In this document: positions 45,054 to 53,161 of the stretch, one piece after another
How the letters are laid out: the number at the start of each line of letters is the position of its first letter
Position numbering within the stretch: position 1 is the stretch's first letter
Source of the DNA: Paenibacillus endoradicis
GTDB taxonomy: Bacteria > Bacillota > Bacilli > Paenibacillales > Paenibacillaceae
Reading direction: 5' to 3'
DNA length: 64,000 nucleotides
NCBI RefSeq assembly: GCF_024721975.1
Contig: NZ_JANQBB010000009.1
Location: 1 to 64,000, forward strand
Position numbers and translations under genes: made by a program
The notes under the pieces: model-generated
Databases searched by the model: none
Told to the model about the DNA's origin: nothing
Seen by the model: only the letters and a program-made list of their open reading frames with translations

Positions 45054-46899
45054 GCAGATTCACCACCTCAGCCAACTCTTCTTGATCAACATACTTTTCT
45101 GCTTGCTTTAAGAATAGCTCCGCGTATTTTCCCTGCAGCTGCATCAATTCCATGTGTGAACCAGACTCTTGAATTTCGCCATCCTCCATGTAATAAATGC
45201 GATCTGCCAGCATAGCGGATGACATGCGGTGAGAAATAATGACAACAGCTTTATCCTTGCAGGCTTCCATCATACTTTCAAAAATTTCAAATTCTGCAAT
45301 CGGGTCGAGTGCGCTTGTAGGCTCATCAAGAATGAGTAGTTCGGCCTGTTGCGCAAAAATGCGCGCGATCGCAATCTTTTGAAACTCGCCGCCTGATAAA
45401 ACAACTCCTTGTTCATCAAACTCCTTCGTAAGCATCGTATCTATTCCCTCCGGCAAAATGGCTACTTTATCGTATACTCTGCTTTTCTTGAGCGCATTTA
45501 TGACGAGCTGGCGGTCTGCTTCGGTGTCCACATCGCGCATAAGCACATTCTCTGCAATCGTCATCGAAAAAATCTTAAAATCCTGAAATACGGTTCCATA
45601 CAGTGAGCGATAGGACATGAGATCAAACTCTTTTATATTGCGGCCGTTTAACAATATTTCTCCCTCAGTAGGATCGTACAATCGCATCATGAGCTTGATT
45701 AACGTTGATTTGCCTGCTCCATTGTGGCCGACAAGAGCAATTTTCTCATTCTTATTCACTTCCATCGTAATATGGCGAATAGAGGGCCTATCTGCTCCAT
45801 CATACGTAAATTGAAGCTGCCGAAATGTTAATTGCTGTATCGGCGGCGCGATTGGTTTGACTGGATCGGCATGCTCTTGGATTTCGGAAACATAGCTTAA
45901 AAAAGTTTTTAAATTTTCGATGTAAATGCCGTTTTTGTTGATCTCTACAAAACTGTCAGACAGCCGGATGAGCGACCACGCGCCACCAACCATTGCGCTT
46001 CCAAGAACGATAAAGGAGCTGATAGAAATCGATTGCTTAACAATGGCTAGATAAGCACCGTACAGCAAAATCCCTTGGAATATAAGTGTGAAGGTAGTAA
46101 ATATTTTGAAAAAGGAAATGACTCCCGCCTTTACTCGATACTTATGAACGACAGAAATGACACCGTCATACCCTTCTAAATAAGTGTTTCTCAGAACTGA
46201 AAAAATGCGGGACAACCGAATTTCCTTGGCAAAGTGCGATAAATAAATGACACGGTTTACATAGTCCATTCTTCTTTGGTAGGGTACCCGCTCATCATTT
46301 TGCTGGAACTGAATTCGGTTCAGCTTTTTTCCAAAATAAAAATTTCCGATAATCGGCAATAAAGCAAACCATACCACCCACGGATCTATGGCATACATCA
46401 CGGCAAATATACTAATCGTTGCAAGCGAGACGAATATTATTCTAGAGAGATTGGCAAGAACAGCGCTTACTCGTTGATCCGCTTCTTGTATGGCTTTGGT
46501 ATATTTATTATAAAACTCATGATCCTCAAAGCACTTCAATTCCACGGATGCAGCCTTGCGAAAAAGAATGAGATACAGCTTCTCATATAACTTGAGATCG
46601 CTTAAAGGCCTGAAGCGATAATCATACCAATTGTCCAGTAAGACTAATGCCAATATCAAAACCAATGTCAGGATTATGAAATAGACAATTTGCTGAAAAT
46701 CCCTTTCGATTGATATGGACTCAATGATGTACTTCATGAAATATACGGTAAAAAATACATTAGCAAGCTGTCTGCCGGCTTGAACTACAAATTCAGCCAC
46801 CACTCTTTGCGGATGTATACTCCATGCTAATTTGAACATAAATAAGTTGTTGGCGATATTGACTTTAATGTGTTGGAATGTATGGCTTAGCTTCTGCAA
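45043..46899 (-). CDS. ABC exporter half-transporter (first of pair)
   Basis: 618-aa exporter with the same layout as its partner: membrane domain (about 20-330), then Walker A GHNGAGKST, signature LSGGEFQ, Walker B LLILDEPTSALDP, H-loop ISHRMSS. Starts with TTG, 7 nt after GGAAGG. Such pairs occur in bacteriocin, antibiotic-resistance and lipid-export loci; no biosynthetic enzymes lie nearby, so the substrate cannot be given. Confidence 0.9.
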   Translation of the reverse strand: MQKLSHTFQHIKVNIANNLFMFKLAWSIHPQRVVAEFVVQAGRQLANVFFTVYFMKYIIESISIERDFQQIVYFIILTLVLILALVLLDNWYDYRFRPLSDLKLYEKLYLILFRKAASVELKCFEDHEFYNKYTKAIQEADQRVSAVLANLSRIIFVSLATISIFAVMYAIDPWVVWFALLPIIGNFYFGKKLNRIQFQQNDERVPYQRRMDYVNRVIYLSHFAKEIRLSRIFSVLRNTYLEGYDGVISVVHKYRVKAGVISFFKIFTTFTLIFQGILLYGAYLAIVKQSISISSFIVLGSAMVGGAWSLIRLSDSFVEINKNGIYIENLKTFLSYVSEIQEHADPVKPIAPPIQQLTFRQLQFTYDGADRPSIRHITMEVNKNEKIALVGHNGAGKSTLIKLMMRLYDPTEGEILLNGRNIKEFDLMSYRSLYGTVFQDFKIFSMTIAENVLMRDVDTEADRQLVINALKKSRVYDKVAILPEGIDTMLTKEFDEQGVVLSGGEFQKIAIARIFAQQAELLILDEPTSALDPIAEFEIFESMMEACKDKAVVIISHRMSSAMLADRIYYMEDGEIQESGSHMELMQLQGKYAELFLKQAEKYVDQEELAEVVNLHEA

Positions 46900-47107
46900 G
46901 ATCGTTCCTTCCCCCCTGTATCGTTAAGAGCATTCAATCAGCCTTTTAAAAATGCTCCACCTAATAATTAGTAATTCAAAATTTACTACAAGGGATAATG
47001 GAAAACAACCCCAGAAATTATATGTATTGTAATTTATAAACAAAAACATAATTTCTTCGTTTAGCACATCACTCCAAATCCATATTAGAAGATTTAAGTA
47101 TGTTTTT

Positions 47108-47239
47108 TTGAAACTGCTCAGAAAGAAGTTTAGGAAAGCAGGAATTCAGCATAAGGATATGAGACGTATCAATTCAGCCATGTACGAAGGAAGGATTGTC
47201 GTGGTAGACTATGGAAATTTTATAATGGAGGCGGGGTAA
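47108..47239 (+). other. Short plus-strand open frame, possible gene fragment
   Basis: A TTG-started frame of 43 codons encodes a basic then acidic peptide (KLLRKKFRKAGIQ ... RINSAMYEGRIVVVDYGNF). The sequence is protein-like, but no ribosome site or family was recognised; probably a fragment of a lost gene. Confidence 0.2.
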
Positions 47240-47354
47240 CTTTTTCATCTCAGGAGTAGGATGGGTCTGTAGTTTAAAGTTCCATCATGACATTGTAAAA
47301 GTCTCGTACATGACGGATATATGTACAAAAACGCCCTATTTTATGAATATATAA

Positions 47355-47378
47355 AAGGAGCTGCCGTGGCAGCTCCTT
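47355..47378 (-). terminator. Hairpin 1 upstream of exporter genes
   Basis: AAGGAGCTGCC (47355-47365) and GGCAGCTCCTT (47368-47378) form a perfect 11-bp stem; on minus TTTTATAT follows. Could terminate transcripts entering from the right. Confidence 0.6.
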
Positions 47379-47398
47379 CATCGTTGTATACAGTCTTT

Positions 47399-47429
47399 CA
47401 TTGAACTAACTTTCCTCGTTAGTTCAATG
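47399..47429. other. Hairpin 2 upstream of exporter genes
   Basis: CATTGAACTAAC and GTTAGTTCAATG form a perfect 12-bp stem with a 7-nt TTTCCTC loop. It shares CTAAC-TTCC-GTTAG with the hairpin at 42921-42937 beyond the other end of the exporter pair. Confidence 0.6.
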
Positions 47430-47480
47430 ATGTATTTATTTTTTCAAAAAAAAAAAAAACGTTTAAACATAAAATAAGGA

Positions 47481-47590
47481 TTATTTTTTATTTTCCCTAA
47501 AATAATCATGTACTAATCTTTCGTATTTATCTGCGACACTTCTATTTTTGTGCTTACTTCAACAAACTCCGATAATGTTGGCTCTAGCAT
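47481..47590 (-). pseudogene. Small frameshifted ORF after the histidine phosphatase gene
   Basis: An ATG (47590) with a strong GGAGAG site at 8 nt opens a 25-codon frame (MLEPTLSEFVEVST...). A second frame starting in its middle continues as SKHKNRSVADKYERLVHDYF to a stop at 47481, reading like the natural continuation after a one- or two-base frameshift. No family recognised. Confidence 0.3.
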
Positions 47591-47700
47591 AAGTTTTTCT
47601 CTCCAAACCATTTCATGCAACCTTTTCCTTCCTCAATTAATTATGGCCTTCCATATTTAATTAACTTCTGTGTGCAATAATAATTCATGTCTAATTAAGT

Positions 47701-48300
47701 TTACTTAGAACTAGTTATAGGATTTTGATCAAGATGCTTGTTGCAATTATATAGTACTAGCTTCCATCCCGCTTCATTACGCTCTAATATCGAATACGAT
47801 AAATTACCGATCCGCTCATCTTCTAGATCCGGAAAAAGTTCGAGCAACAAGTGAGCAATAAAACTACCATGCGTAACACATAAAATATTAGAAGTCGGAT
47901 AATTTACATATAACTCTTCTAATAATTCAACCCCTCTAGAGCGCATATCCTCTACGGATTCTGCTCCTAGATCAAGACTTTTCCAGTCTTCTCCCCACTT
48001 AGCAACACGTTCTTCTAGTGTTGTGCCTTCAACTTGACCAAAAAAGCGCTCTCTAAGACGCTCATCGACAGTAAGAAGAGGTATTTGCAGTGTTTCGTAA
48101 ATATGTACCCCTGTAACTTTTGCGCGCTCCAAATCGCTTGTTAACACGTAATCCCATATGGCTTCATCAGATTGAAGCCGATTTGCTAGCAATTTAGCTT
48201 GAGCAATTCCATTATCGTTAAGGGGAATATCTGTTTGACCTTGAATTCGCTGAATAGCGTTCCAGTGGGTTTCGCCGTGGCGTACTAGTCCTATTAACAC
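47701..48300 (-). CDS. Histidine phosphatase family protein (phosphoglycerate mutase-like)
   Basis: 199-aa enzyme of the GpmB/PhoE clan. The catalytic motif LVRHGETHWNAIQRIQG near the N-terminus carries the phospho-His, with a second His in VTHGSFIAHLL. Substrate unknown; relatives act on small phosphomonoesters or alpha-ribazole phosphate. The start is GTG 9 nt after AAGGAG; another GTG lies two codons upstream. The longer open frame to 48462 runs into a repeat and is rejected. Confidence 0.88.
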   Translation of the reverse strand: MLIGLVRHGETHWNAIQRIQGQTDIPLNDNGIAQAKLLANRLQSDEAIWDYVLTSDLERAKVTGVHIYETLQIPLLTVDERLRERFFGQVEGTTLEERVAKWGEDWKSLDLGAESVEDMRSRGVELLEELYVNYPTSNILCVTHGSFIAHLLLELFPDLEDERIGNLSYSILERNEAGWKLVLYNCNKHLDQNPITSSK

Positions 48301-48320
48301 ATTCACTCTCTCCTTAAGGT

Positions 48321-48494
48321 AGTTCAAAAAGCGGGCTTTGATGACGATGAACGCACGAACGTTGCTTACTCGGCATCGAATATGTAACGAACTTGGGTAG
48401 TCTGGTACGCGTGTACCAGTATCGTACACTTGCGTTTCCTCCTCCCTCAAGTAACGTTCCATCTTCTTGGTCCTGAAAGCCCGCTTTTTGAACT
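48321..48494. repeat. Structured intergenic repeat, tandem unit 1
   Basis: First of three tandem copies with a 190-bp period (starts 48321, 48511, 48701). Bounded by AGTTCAAAAAGCGGGCTTT and CCCGCTTTTTGAACT; on minus it contains GGAGGAAACGCAAGTGTAC and the GTGTAC/GTACAC hairpin. Reversed relative to copies A, C and D. Confidence 0.88.
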
Positions 48495-48510
48495 TTCATT
48501 TGAATTAGGC

Positions 48511-48684
48511 AGTTCAAAAACCAGATTTTGATGACGATGAATGCACGAACGTAGCTTAGTCGGCATCGAATATGTAACGAACTTGGGCAGTCCGGTACGC
48601 GTGTACCAGTTACGTACACTTGCGTTTCCTCCTCCCTCAAGTAGCGTTCCATCTTCTTGGTCCTGAAAGCCCGCTTTTTGAACT
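48511..48684. repeat. Structured intergenic repeat, tandem unit 2
   Basis: Nearly identical to unit 3 and very close to unit 1. The left end reads AGTTCAAAAACCAGATTTT, so terminal pairing with the right end (CCCGCTTTTTGAACT) is weakened by three changes. Confidence 0.88.
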
Positions 48685-48700
48685 TTCATTTGAATTAGGC

Positions 48701-48874
48701 AGTTCAAAAACCAGACTTTGATGACGATGAATGCACGAACGTAGCTTAGTCGGCATCGAATATGTAACGAACTTGGGTAGTCCGGTACGCGTGTACCAGT
48801 TACGTACACCTGCGTTTCCTTCTCCCTCAAGTAGCGTTCCATCTTCTTGGTCCTGAAAGCCCGCATTTTGAACT
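48701..48874. repeat. Structured intergenic repeat, tandem unit 3
   Basis: Same as unit 2, with the right end CCCGCATTTTGAACT. On its far side lies the DNA after the anti-sigma gene. The three units fill most of the gap between the anti-sigma and phosphatase genes. Confidence 0.88.
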
Positions 48875-49005
48875 TTCGTTTCTAATTTATTAACTACCCA
48901 ATAAACATCACTGCCGATCAAGAGTACTTTTTAAGCTATCTCTTTTCATCAATTCCCGAAATAAATCAGTACCAAACAAGCACTTCTTAACCATTTGTAG
49001 TAAAG

Positions 49006-49614
49006 TTAACTCCTCGTCCTTGTGAACCAATTTAACACTAGTATCGTCATTATTATGCCCAGCAGAGATAACGCTACATAATATTGCGGGAATGTTGGAA
49101 CGACTTGCATTACTATCGGATCACTAATACTGGCAACAGGTATTTGACCTTTATAAATATTTGAACTCACAAAATTAGTACTCTCGGCCGTAGCAATATC
49201 TACAACCCCTGAAATGTTAGCTGCAATCGTGGATTTCGTATCTTCTTTATAATCAAAAATAAACACGAATAACGCTAGTGAAAACATCGCCAAGCAACAT
49301 GCAATAATCATTGCAATATTACGCCTAAAATTCCGCGAGAAATGATAATTTTTTGTTGCAATTGGCAAGTACCATGCTTCTTCCGCATAAATTCTATCCA
49401 TTACATGTTTGTTAATATAATCAATATTCGTCTGTTTTATGTCAGAATCATTGAAAGTATAATCAGAGAATGAAATGCTACTAAAGTCCATCTCAAATAA
49501 AGATGAGCAATGCTCGCAATCGAATAAATGTGCTTCGATTTCAATACGCAACGGATCGTTTTCATCCAGTTCCAAGTAGTTATCTATGAATTGTTCGATC
49601 TCATTACATTTCAT
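49006..49614 (-). CDS. Anti-sigma factor with zinc-finger N-terminus
   Basis: 202-aa bitopic or double-pass membrane protein. The N-terminal ZAS (zf-HC2) module has H29-x3-C33-x2-C36 (HLFDCEHC) that binds zinc and the sigma factor; a TM lies at about 99-120, and a second hydrophobic segment near 178-197. It would hold the ECF sigma factor encoded just upstream and release it upon envelope stress. Overlaps the sigma gene by ATGA. Confidence 0.85.
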   Translation of the reverse strand: MKCNEIEQFIDNYLELDENDPLRIEIEAHLFDCEHCSSLFEMDFSSISFSDYTFNDSDIKQTNIDYINKHVMDRIYAEEAWYLPIATKNYHFSRNFRRNIAMIIACCLAMFSLALFVFIFDYKEDTKSTIAANISGVVDIATAESTNFVSSNIYKGQIPVASISDPIVMQVVPTFPQYYVALSLLGIIMTILVLNWFTRTRS

Positions 49615-50207
49615 TTCTGATTCATCCTTTCATAATCATCGCTTGATCTATCCTGCTCAATATATGCCTCAAGCTGTTGTTTCACACTGGCTCTTGCTCT
49701 GAAAAGCAAAGACTTCACAGAACTAACCGTTTGTCCCAATATGCTAGCAATTTCTTGATAATCCATTTGTTCATATTCACGAAGTATAATAGCAGAACGC
49801 TGCTTTTCAGGTAAATTATTAATCGCTTCACGTACCATTTCCATTCGTTCATTAATAAGAAGCTGCTGTTCTGGTGTAGCAGCATCTGAAATAATCGGTT
49901 CCATGTTGACTTCCTCTATCGATACATAAGCTGCTTTTTGCTTACGAAGTTCACTCAGTACTGTATTTCGCGCAATCGTATATAGCCATGTAGAAAAGGT
50001 TGCATCTATCTCGCGAAACGTATGCAAACTTCGGTACGCTTTATAAAAAGTTTCAGAGCAAAGATCCTCTGCGAGTGACTCTAGCTTTGCACTCTTCAAC
50101 ATATGATAGATAAAGGCCATGATTCTACGTTGATAGCGATTCATTAGCTCAGAGTAGAGCTCGACATTGCCATCCTTGATTTCACGTATTATCTGGGAAT
50201 CTGTCAT
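49611..50207 (-). CDS. ECF-type RNA polymerase sigma factor
   Basis: 198-aa sigma-70 family factor. Region 2 (about 20-95) holds YQRRIMAFIYHMLKSAKLESLA, AEDLCSETFYKAYRSLHTF and FSTWLYTIARNTVLSELRKQ; region 4 (about 130-185) holds EQMDYQEIASILGQTVSSVKSLLFRAR. No N- or C-terminal extension. Its own operon promoter may be the GCAAC...GTATAC site upstream. Signal unknown. Confidence 0.92.
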   Translation of the reverse strand: MTDSQIIREIKDGNVELYSELMNRYQRRIMAFIYHMLKSAKLESLAEDLCSETFYKAYRSLHTFREIDATFSTWLYTIARNTVLSELRKQKAAYVSIEEVNMEPIISDAATPEQQLLINERMEMVREAINNLPEKQRSAIILREYEQMDYQEIASILGQTVSSVKSLLFRARASVKQQLEAYIEQDRSSDDYERMNQK

Positions 50208-50258
50208 GACAGGCGAACCTCCTCCACCTGCAATTTATTCCCGAAATCCACTATACAT

Positions 50259-50286
50259 GTATACTGAATTCGGATCAAAAAGTTGC
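50259..50286 (-). promoter_or_regulatory. ECF-type autoregulated promoter candidate
   Basis: On minus, GCAACTTTTT (50277-50286) and GTATAC (50259-50264) with AAC-N17-GTA spacing resemble ECF promoters (AAC ... CGT). About 50 nt before the sigma-factor start. The -10 lacks the usual C. Confidence 0.35.
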
Positions 50287-50424
50287 GTTTTATATATATA
50301 ATCAATCATCCTTAGTTTATTCGAGCATAACTGACAAAATCCTTCATCTTACATAAATTATCTTTTTTTCCATATGATCATTTATATTCATAGCTTCATA
50401 TTCTATTATCGTTTATATTGACAG

Positions 50425-50510
50425 AAAAAAAAAGACCACTCTCAAGGAGTGGTCCGTGTCCATCTATGAACACAAGAGTTATTGGATAGGAGTGGAGAGA
50501 AACCATACTG
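50425..50510 (-). ncRNA. Candidate small RNA with its own promoter and terminator
   Basis: A consensus promoter (TTGACA-17-TATAAT) predicts a start near 50510. About 85 nt later a strong terminator GACCACTC-N5-GAGTGGTC (50434-50454) with nine T ends the transcript. The RNA has a CU-rich single-stranded stretch (TCTCTCCACTCCTATCC) complementary to Shine-Dalgarno-like sequences. The only ORF begins without ribosome site and runs into the terminator. It lies between the tyrA terminator and the sigma gene. Confidence 0.6.
50434..50454 (-). terminator. Terminator of the candidate small RNA
   Basis: 8-bp stem, 5-nt loop, followed on minus by TTTTTTTTT. Confidence 0.85.
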
Positions 50511-50517
50511 TACTTTT

Positions 50518-50546
50518 ATTATATGTATACGCTTCCAGTTTGTCAA
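50518..50546 (-). promoter_or_regulatory. Consensus sigma-A promoter of the candidate small RNA
   Basis: On minus TTGACA (50541-50546), a 17-nt spacer and TATAAT (50518-50523): all twelve hexamer positions match. No gene starts within 300 nt downstream. Confidence 0.8.
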
Positions 50547-50653
50547 TAAGCGCTTACATTTTTATTTTTGTAATGTTTTTTCACATTAATATACAATTTA
50601 CTTACTTTTATTAGTATTTTCACATTTCAGCTTTATGGAGAGATTAGAACATT

Positions 50654-50692
50654 AAAAAACGCTCATGAAAGGAAAATCCTCTCATAAGCGTT
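50654..50692 (-). terminator. Terminator after tyrA
   Basis: AACGCTCATGAAAGG (50658-50672) pairs with CCTCTCATAAGCGTT (50678-50692) with two mismatches or wobbles; on minus six T follow. Confidence 0.8.
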
Positions 50693-50713
50693 CAACTAAT
50701 AACTTATTTCAAG

Positions 50714-51805
50714 TTATTGTTCTACTCTATATCCTTGTTCGCCTAATAATATAATCGCTTGATCAAGATGTTCCTGAGTTCTAAAACTAAGTTTCAACAC
50801 TCCAGGAATTTGTTCCCGATTTTCGATAATTTGAATATTACTCAAATTAATTTGAGCTTTACCAAGTTCACTAGCAATGGAACCAATAATACCAGGATGA
50901 TCTGGAATATCTACATAACAATCATAGATTGAATGAAGCATCCCTTTTCTTCTTTCTGGCATTTTACTGCGGAAGTCTCCAGCTTTACGGAAAGCTTCCA
51001 CAATACCATCTCCATCACTTTGCTCGAGCAATTGTTTGAAATGATCCATGTTTTTCTGCCAATCATTAAGAAGTCGCAAAAGTACTTCTTTATTATCTAA
51101 CAAAATATCGCGCCAAAGCGGTGGATCACCAGAAGCGATACGTGTAATATCACGGAAACCTCCGGCAGCAAGAGTCTCGTATAGTCCATTATTATCATTA
51201 TAGCCTCGGATTTGATTAACAAGTCCAACCGCAATAATATGAGGTAAATGACTAATCGCTCCTACAATCGTATCATGAGCTTTCGCATCTACAGGAACAA
51301 TATGCGCTCGTGTATAACTCAATAATTCGATTAATTGGTTCAGACTAGCTTCTGATGTATCTTCATCAGCTGTTAGCACGTAAAAAGCATTTTCAAGTAA
51401 GCGACTTGATGCTGCCTCTACACCTGAACGCTCCGAACCTGCCATAGGATGTCCACCAATGAAAACAGCAGAAGTTTGCTTGAACACTTGAGCAGAAGCC
51501 ATTAGAGACGCTTTCGTACTACCCACATCTGTAATAATACATCCTTGTTTCAAATCAAGCTTACTAAGTTGCTGCATGTAATCATCCATCAGACCAACAG
51601 GAACACATAAAAATATAAAATCTGCATCTAATGCTGCTTCTTCAACCGAAGTCGTTCCGATATCTACGACTCCACGTTGAACATATTTATCAACAGAAGA
51701 TGTACGATTAGAATATCCAACAACTGTAATATTCGGTTGTCCCTTTAAGCATAATGCGATTGAGCCTCCAATGAGACCTACACCAAATATCGCTACCTTT
51801 GTCAT
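50714..51805 (-). CDS. tyrA: Prephenate dehydrogenase
   Basis: 363-aa NAD-dependent enzyme converting prephenate to 4-hydroxyphenylpyruvate for tyrosine. Rossmann motif GVGLIGGSIALCLKG (8-22), catalytic region GGHPMAGSERSGVEAA, and a C-terminal ACT regulatory domain (about 295-363: DIPDHPGIIGSIASELG) for tyrosine feedback. Starts four bases after the hisC stop. Confidence 0.96.
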   Translation of the reverse strand: MTKVAIFGVGLIGGSIALCLKGQPNITVVGYSNRTSSVDKYVQRGVVDIGTTSVEEAALDADFIFLCVPVGLMDDYMQQLSKLDLKQGCIITDVGSTKASLMASAQVFKQTSAVFIGGHPMAGSERSGVEAASSRLLENAFYVLTADEDTSEASLNQLIELLSYTRAHIVPVDAKAHDTIVGAISHLPHIIAVGLVNQIRGYNDNNGLYETLAAGGFRDITRIASGDPPLWRDILLDNKEVLLRLLNDWQKNMDHFKQLLEQSDGDGIVEAFRKAGDFRSKMPERRKGMLHSIYDCYVDIPDHPGIIGSIASELGKAQINLSNIQIIENREQIPGVLKLSFRTQEHLDQAIILLGEQGYRVEQ

Positions 51806-51808
51806 AAA

Positions 51809-52906
51809 TTAAGCTAGCACCGCCAAATCCGTCAGAACTTGTTCTAGGACATTTATGAACTTTTCATTCTGTTCTTGTGTACCAACAGATACTCGAATAT
51901 AGGTTGGGTATTGCTTCCATCCTGCTCGAATAATAATGCCTTTACGCAACATCAGATTGAATACTTCCATAGACGGCTTACGTACATCAACCATCACGAA
52001 GTTACCATGACCTTCGAAGAATTCAAGATTCATACGAGTAAACTCACCGTGCAAATAATCTAGACCTGCACGGTTTGTAACACGGCATTGTTCTAGGAAC
52101 GCATCATCTTGAAGGGAAGCTTTTGCTGCAACTTGCGCTAAGCGACCTGTATTGAACGGCTCACGCACTTGATTAATGGTACGAATAACTGCAGCGTTAC
52201 CTACTCCATAACCAATACGATTCGCAGCAAGTCCATACACTTTAGAGAACGTACGAAGTACAACTAAATTTTTAAATTTATCTAGTAACTGAACCCCGTC
52301 TGTGAAATTATCATCGAATACATATTCTCCGTAGGCTTCATCAAGCACAACTAGCACATGTTTAGGTACTTGATCTAAGAAAGAAAGCATATCTTCGTGG
52401 GCAATAATTGTACCGGTGGGATTATTGGGATTACAAATCCAAAGTACTTTCGTTTTATCCGTTGTTGCTGCAAGCATCGCAGGAAGATCATGCTTACCAT
52501 CTTTTAATGGGACTTCTACTAACTTCACATTCTCGATCTCAGCATTATGCTTATATTGAGAGAACGTCTCATCTGCCATTACGGTCTCATCACCAGCAAC
52601 TAGAAATGCTCGAGCAATCATTAGAATAATATCGCTAGAGCCTGTACCAAAAATAATTTGATCAGTATCGACATTAATTTTTTTTGCAAGAACATCTGTT
52701 AATTCAACACTTGCGCCATCTGGATACAAGTGTAGTTGATCTATTTCTTCAAGCATTGCTGCTTTTGCTAACGGTGAATAACCTCGTGGATTTTCATTGG
52801 ATGCAAGTTTAATCACTTCATCTAATCCTAATTCTCTTTTTACATCTTCAACTGGTTTACCTGGTTGATATACCGGTAAATGCATAATATTTAATTTTGG
52901 CTGCAT
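51809..52906 (-). CDS. hisC: Histidinol-phosphate aminotransferase
   Basis: 365-aa class I/II aminotransferase. Motifs: SNENPRGYSP, WICNPNNPTGT, DEAYGEYV and the PLP lysine in RTFSKVYGLAANRIGYG. In B. subtilis the hisC in the trp supraoperon serves both histidine and phenylalanine/tyrosine synthesis, which fits its place before tyrA. Upstream lies a terminator after trpA and the 12-bp palindrome TTAACGCGTTAA (52937-52948). Confidence 0.95.
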   Translation of the reverse strand: MQPKLNIMHLPVYQPGKPVEDVKRELGLDEVIKLASNENPRGYSPLAKAAMLEEIDQLHLYPDGASVELTDVLAKKINVDTDQIIFGTGSSDIILMIARAFLVAGDETVMADETFSQYKHNAEIENVKLVEVPLKDGKHDLPAMLAATTDKTKVLWICNPNNPTGTIIAHEDMLSFLDQVPKHVLVVLDEAYGEYVFDDNFTDGVQLLDKFKNLVVLRTFSKVYGLAANRIGYGVGNAAVIRTINQVREPFNTGRLAQVAAKASLQDDAFLEQCRVTNRAGLDYLHGEFTRMNLEFFEGHGNFVMVDVRKPSMEVFNLMLRKGIIIRAGWKQYPTYIRVSVGTQEQNEKFINVLEQVLTDLAVLA

Positions 52907-52936
52907 GGGCCATTCACCTCTTTGTCTATAATTGCA

Positions 52937-52948
52937 TTAACGCGTTAA
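52937..52948. promoter_or_regulatory. Perfect palindrome upstream of hisC
   Basis: TTAACGCGTTAA lies about 30 bp before the hisC start codon. A regulator site is possible, but no family is assigned. Confidence 0.3.
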
Positions 52949-53046
52949 ATAGTGACTACTTCATATTGTCTCATAACTTATATTACTTTTAAAGTCTATA
53001 TTTATGTCTTTCATCTTAGTTAACATCACAACAGGAGTCGACTATA

Positions 53047-53093
53047 GAAAAAGTCGTATGTACGACAGACAAATGTCTATCATTCATACGACT
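53047..53093 (-). terminator. Terminator after trpA
   Basis: AGTCGTATG (53052-53060) pairs with CATACGACT (53085-53093), enclosing a second small hairpin; on minus five T follow. It ends the trp operon and separates it from hisC-tyrA. Confidence 0.7.
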
Positions 53094-53161
53094 CTATTTA
53101 CTTAATAACTAGTGAAACCTATTAGTGCTTGGAATATTATTGATAAGGATACTACTTTTCT

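Larger units (their letters stand above)
46900..47700. other. Non-coding gap upstream of the exporter genes
   Basis: About 800 bp. It holds a candidate promoter for the exporters (minus TATAAT 47017-47022, weak -35 near 47040), two hairpins, a run of 14 A (47446-47459), and a few short open frames described separately. Confidence 0.5.

Noticed and set aside
48314..48921. Open frames reading through the tandem repeats, including an N-terminal extension of the phosphatase
   Set aside because: The translations are the repeat itself read three times; the phosphatase has a proper ribosome site and GTG start at 48300.
50425..50500. An ATG-started frame inside the candidate small RNA
   Set aside because: No ribosome site, and the frame runs through the terminator stem and T-run.
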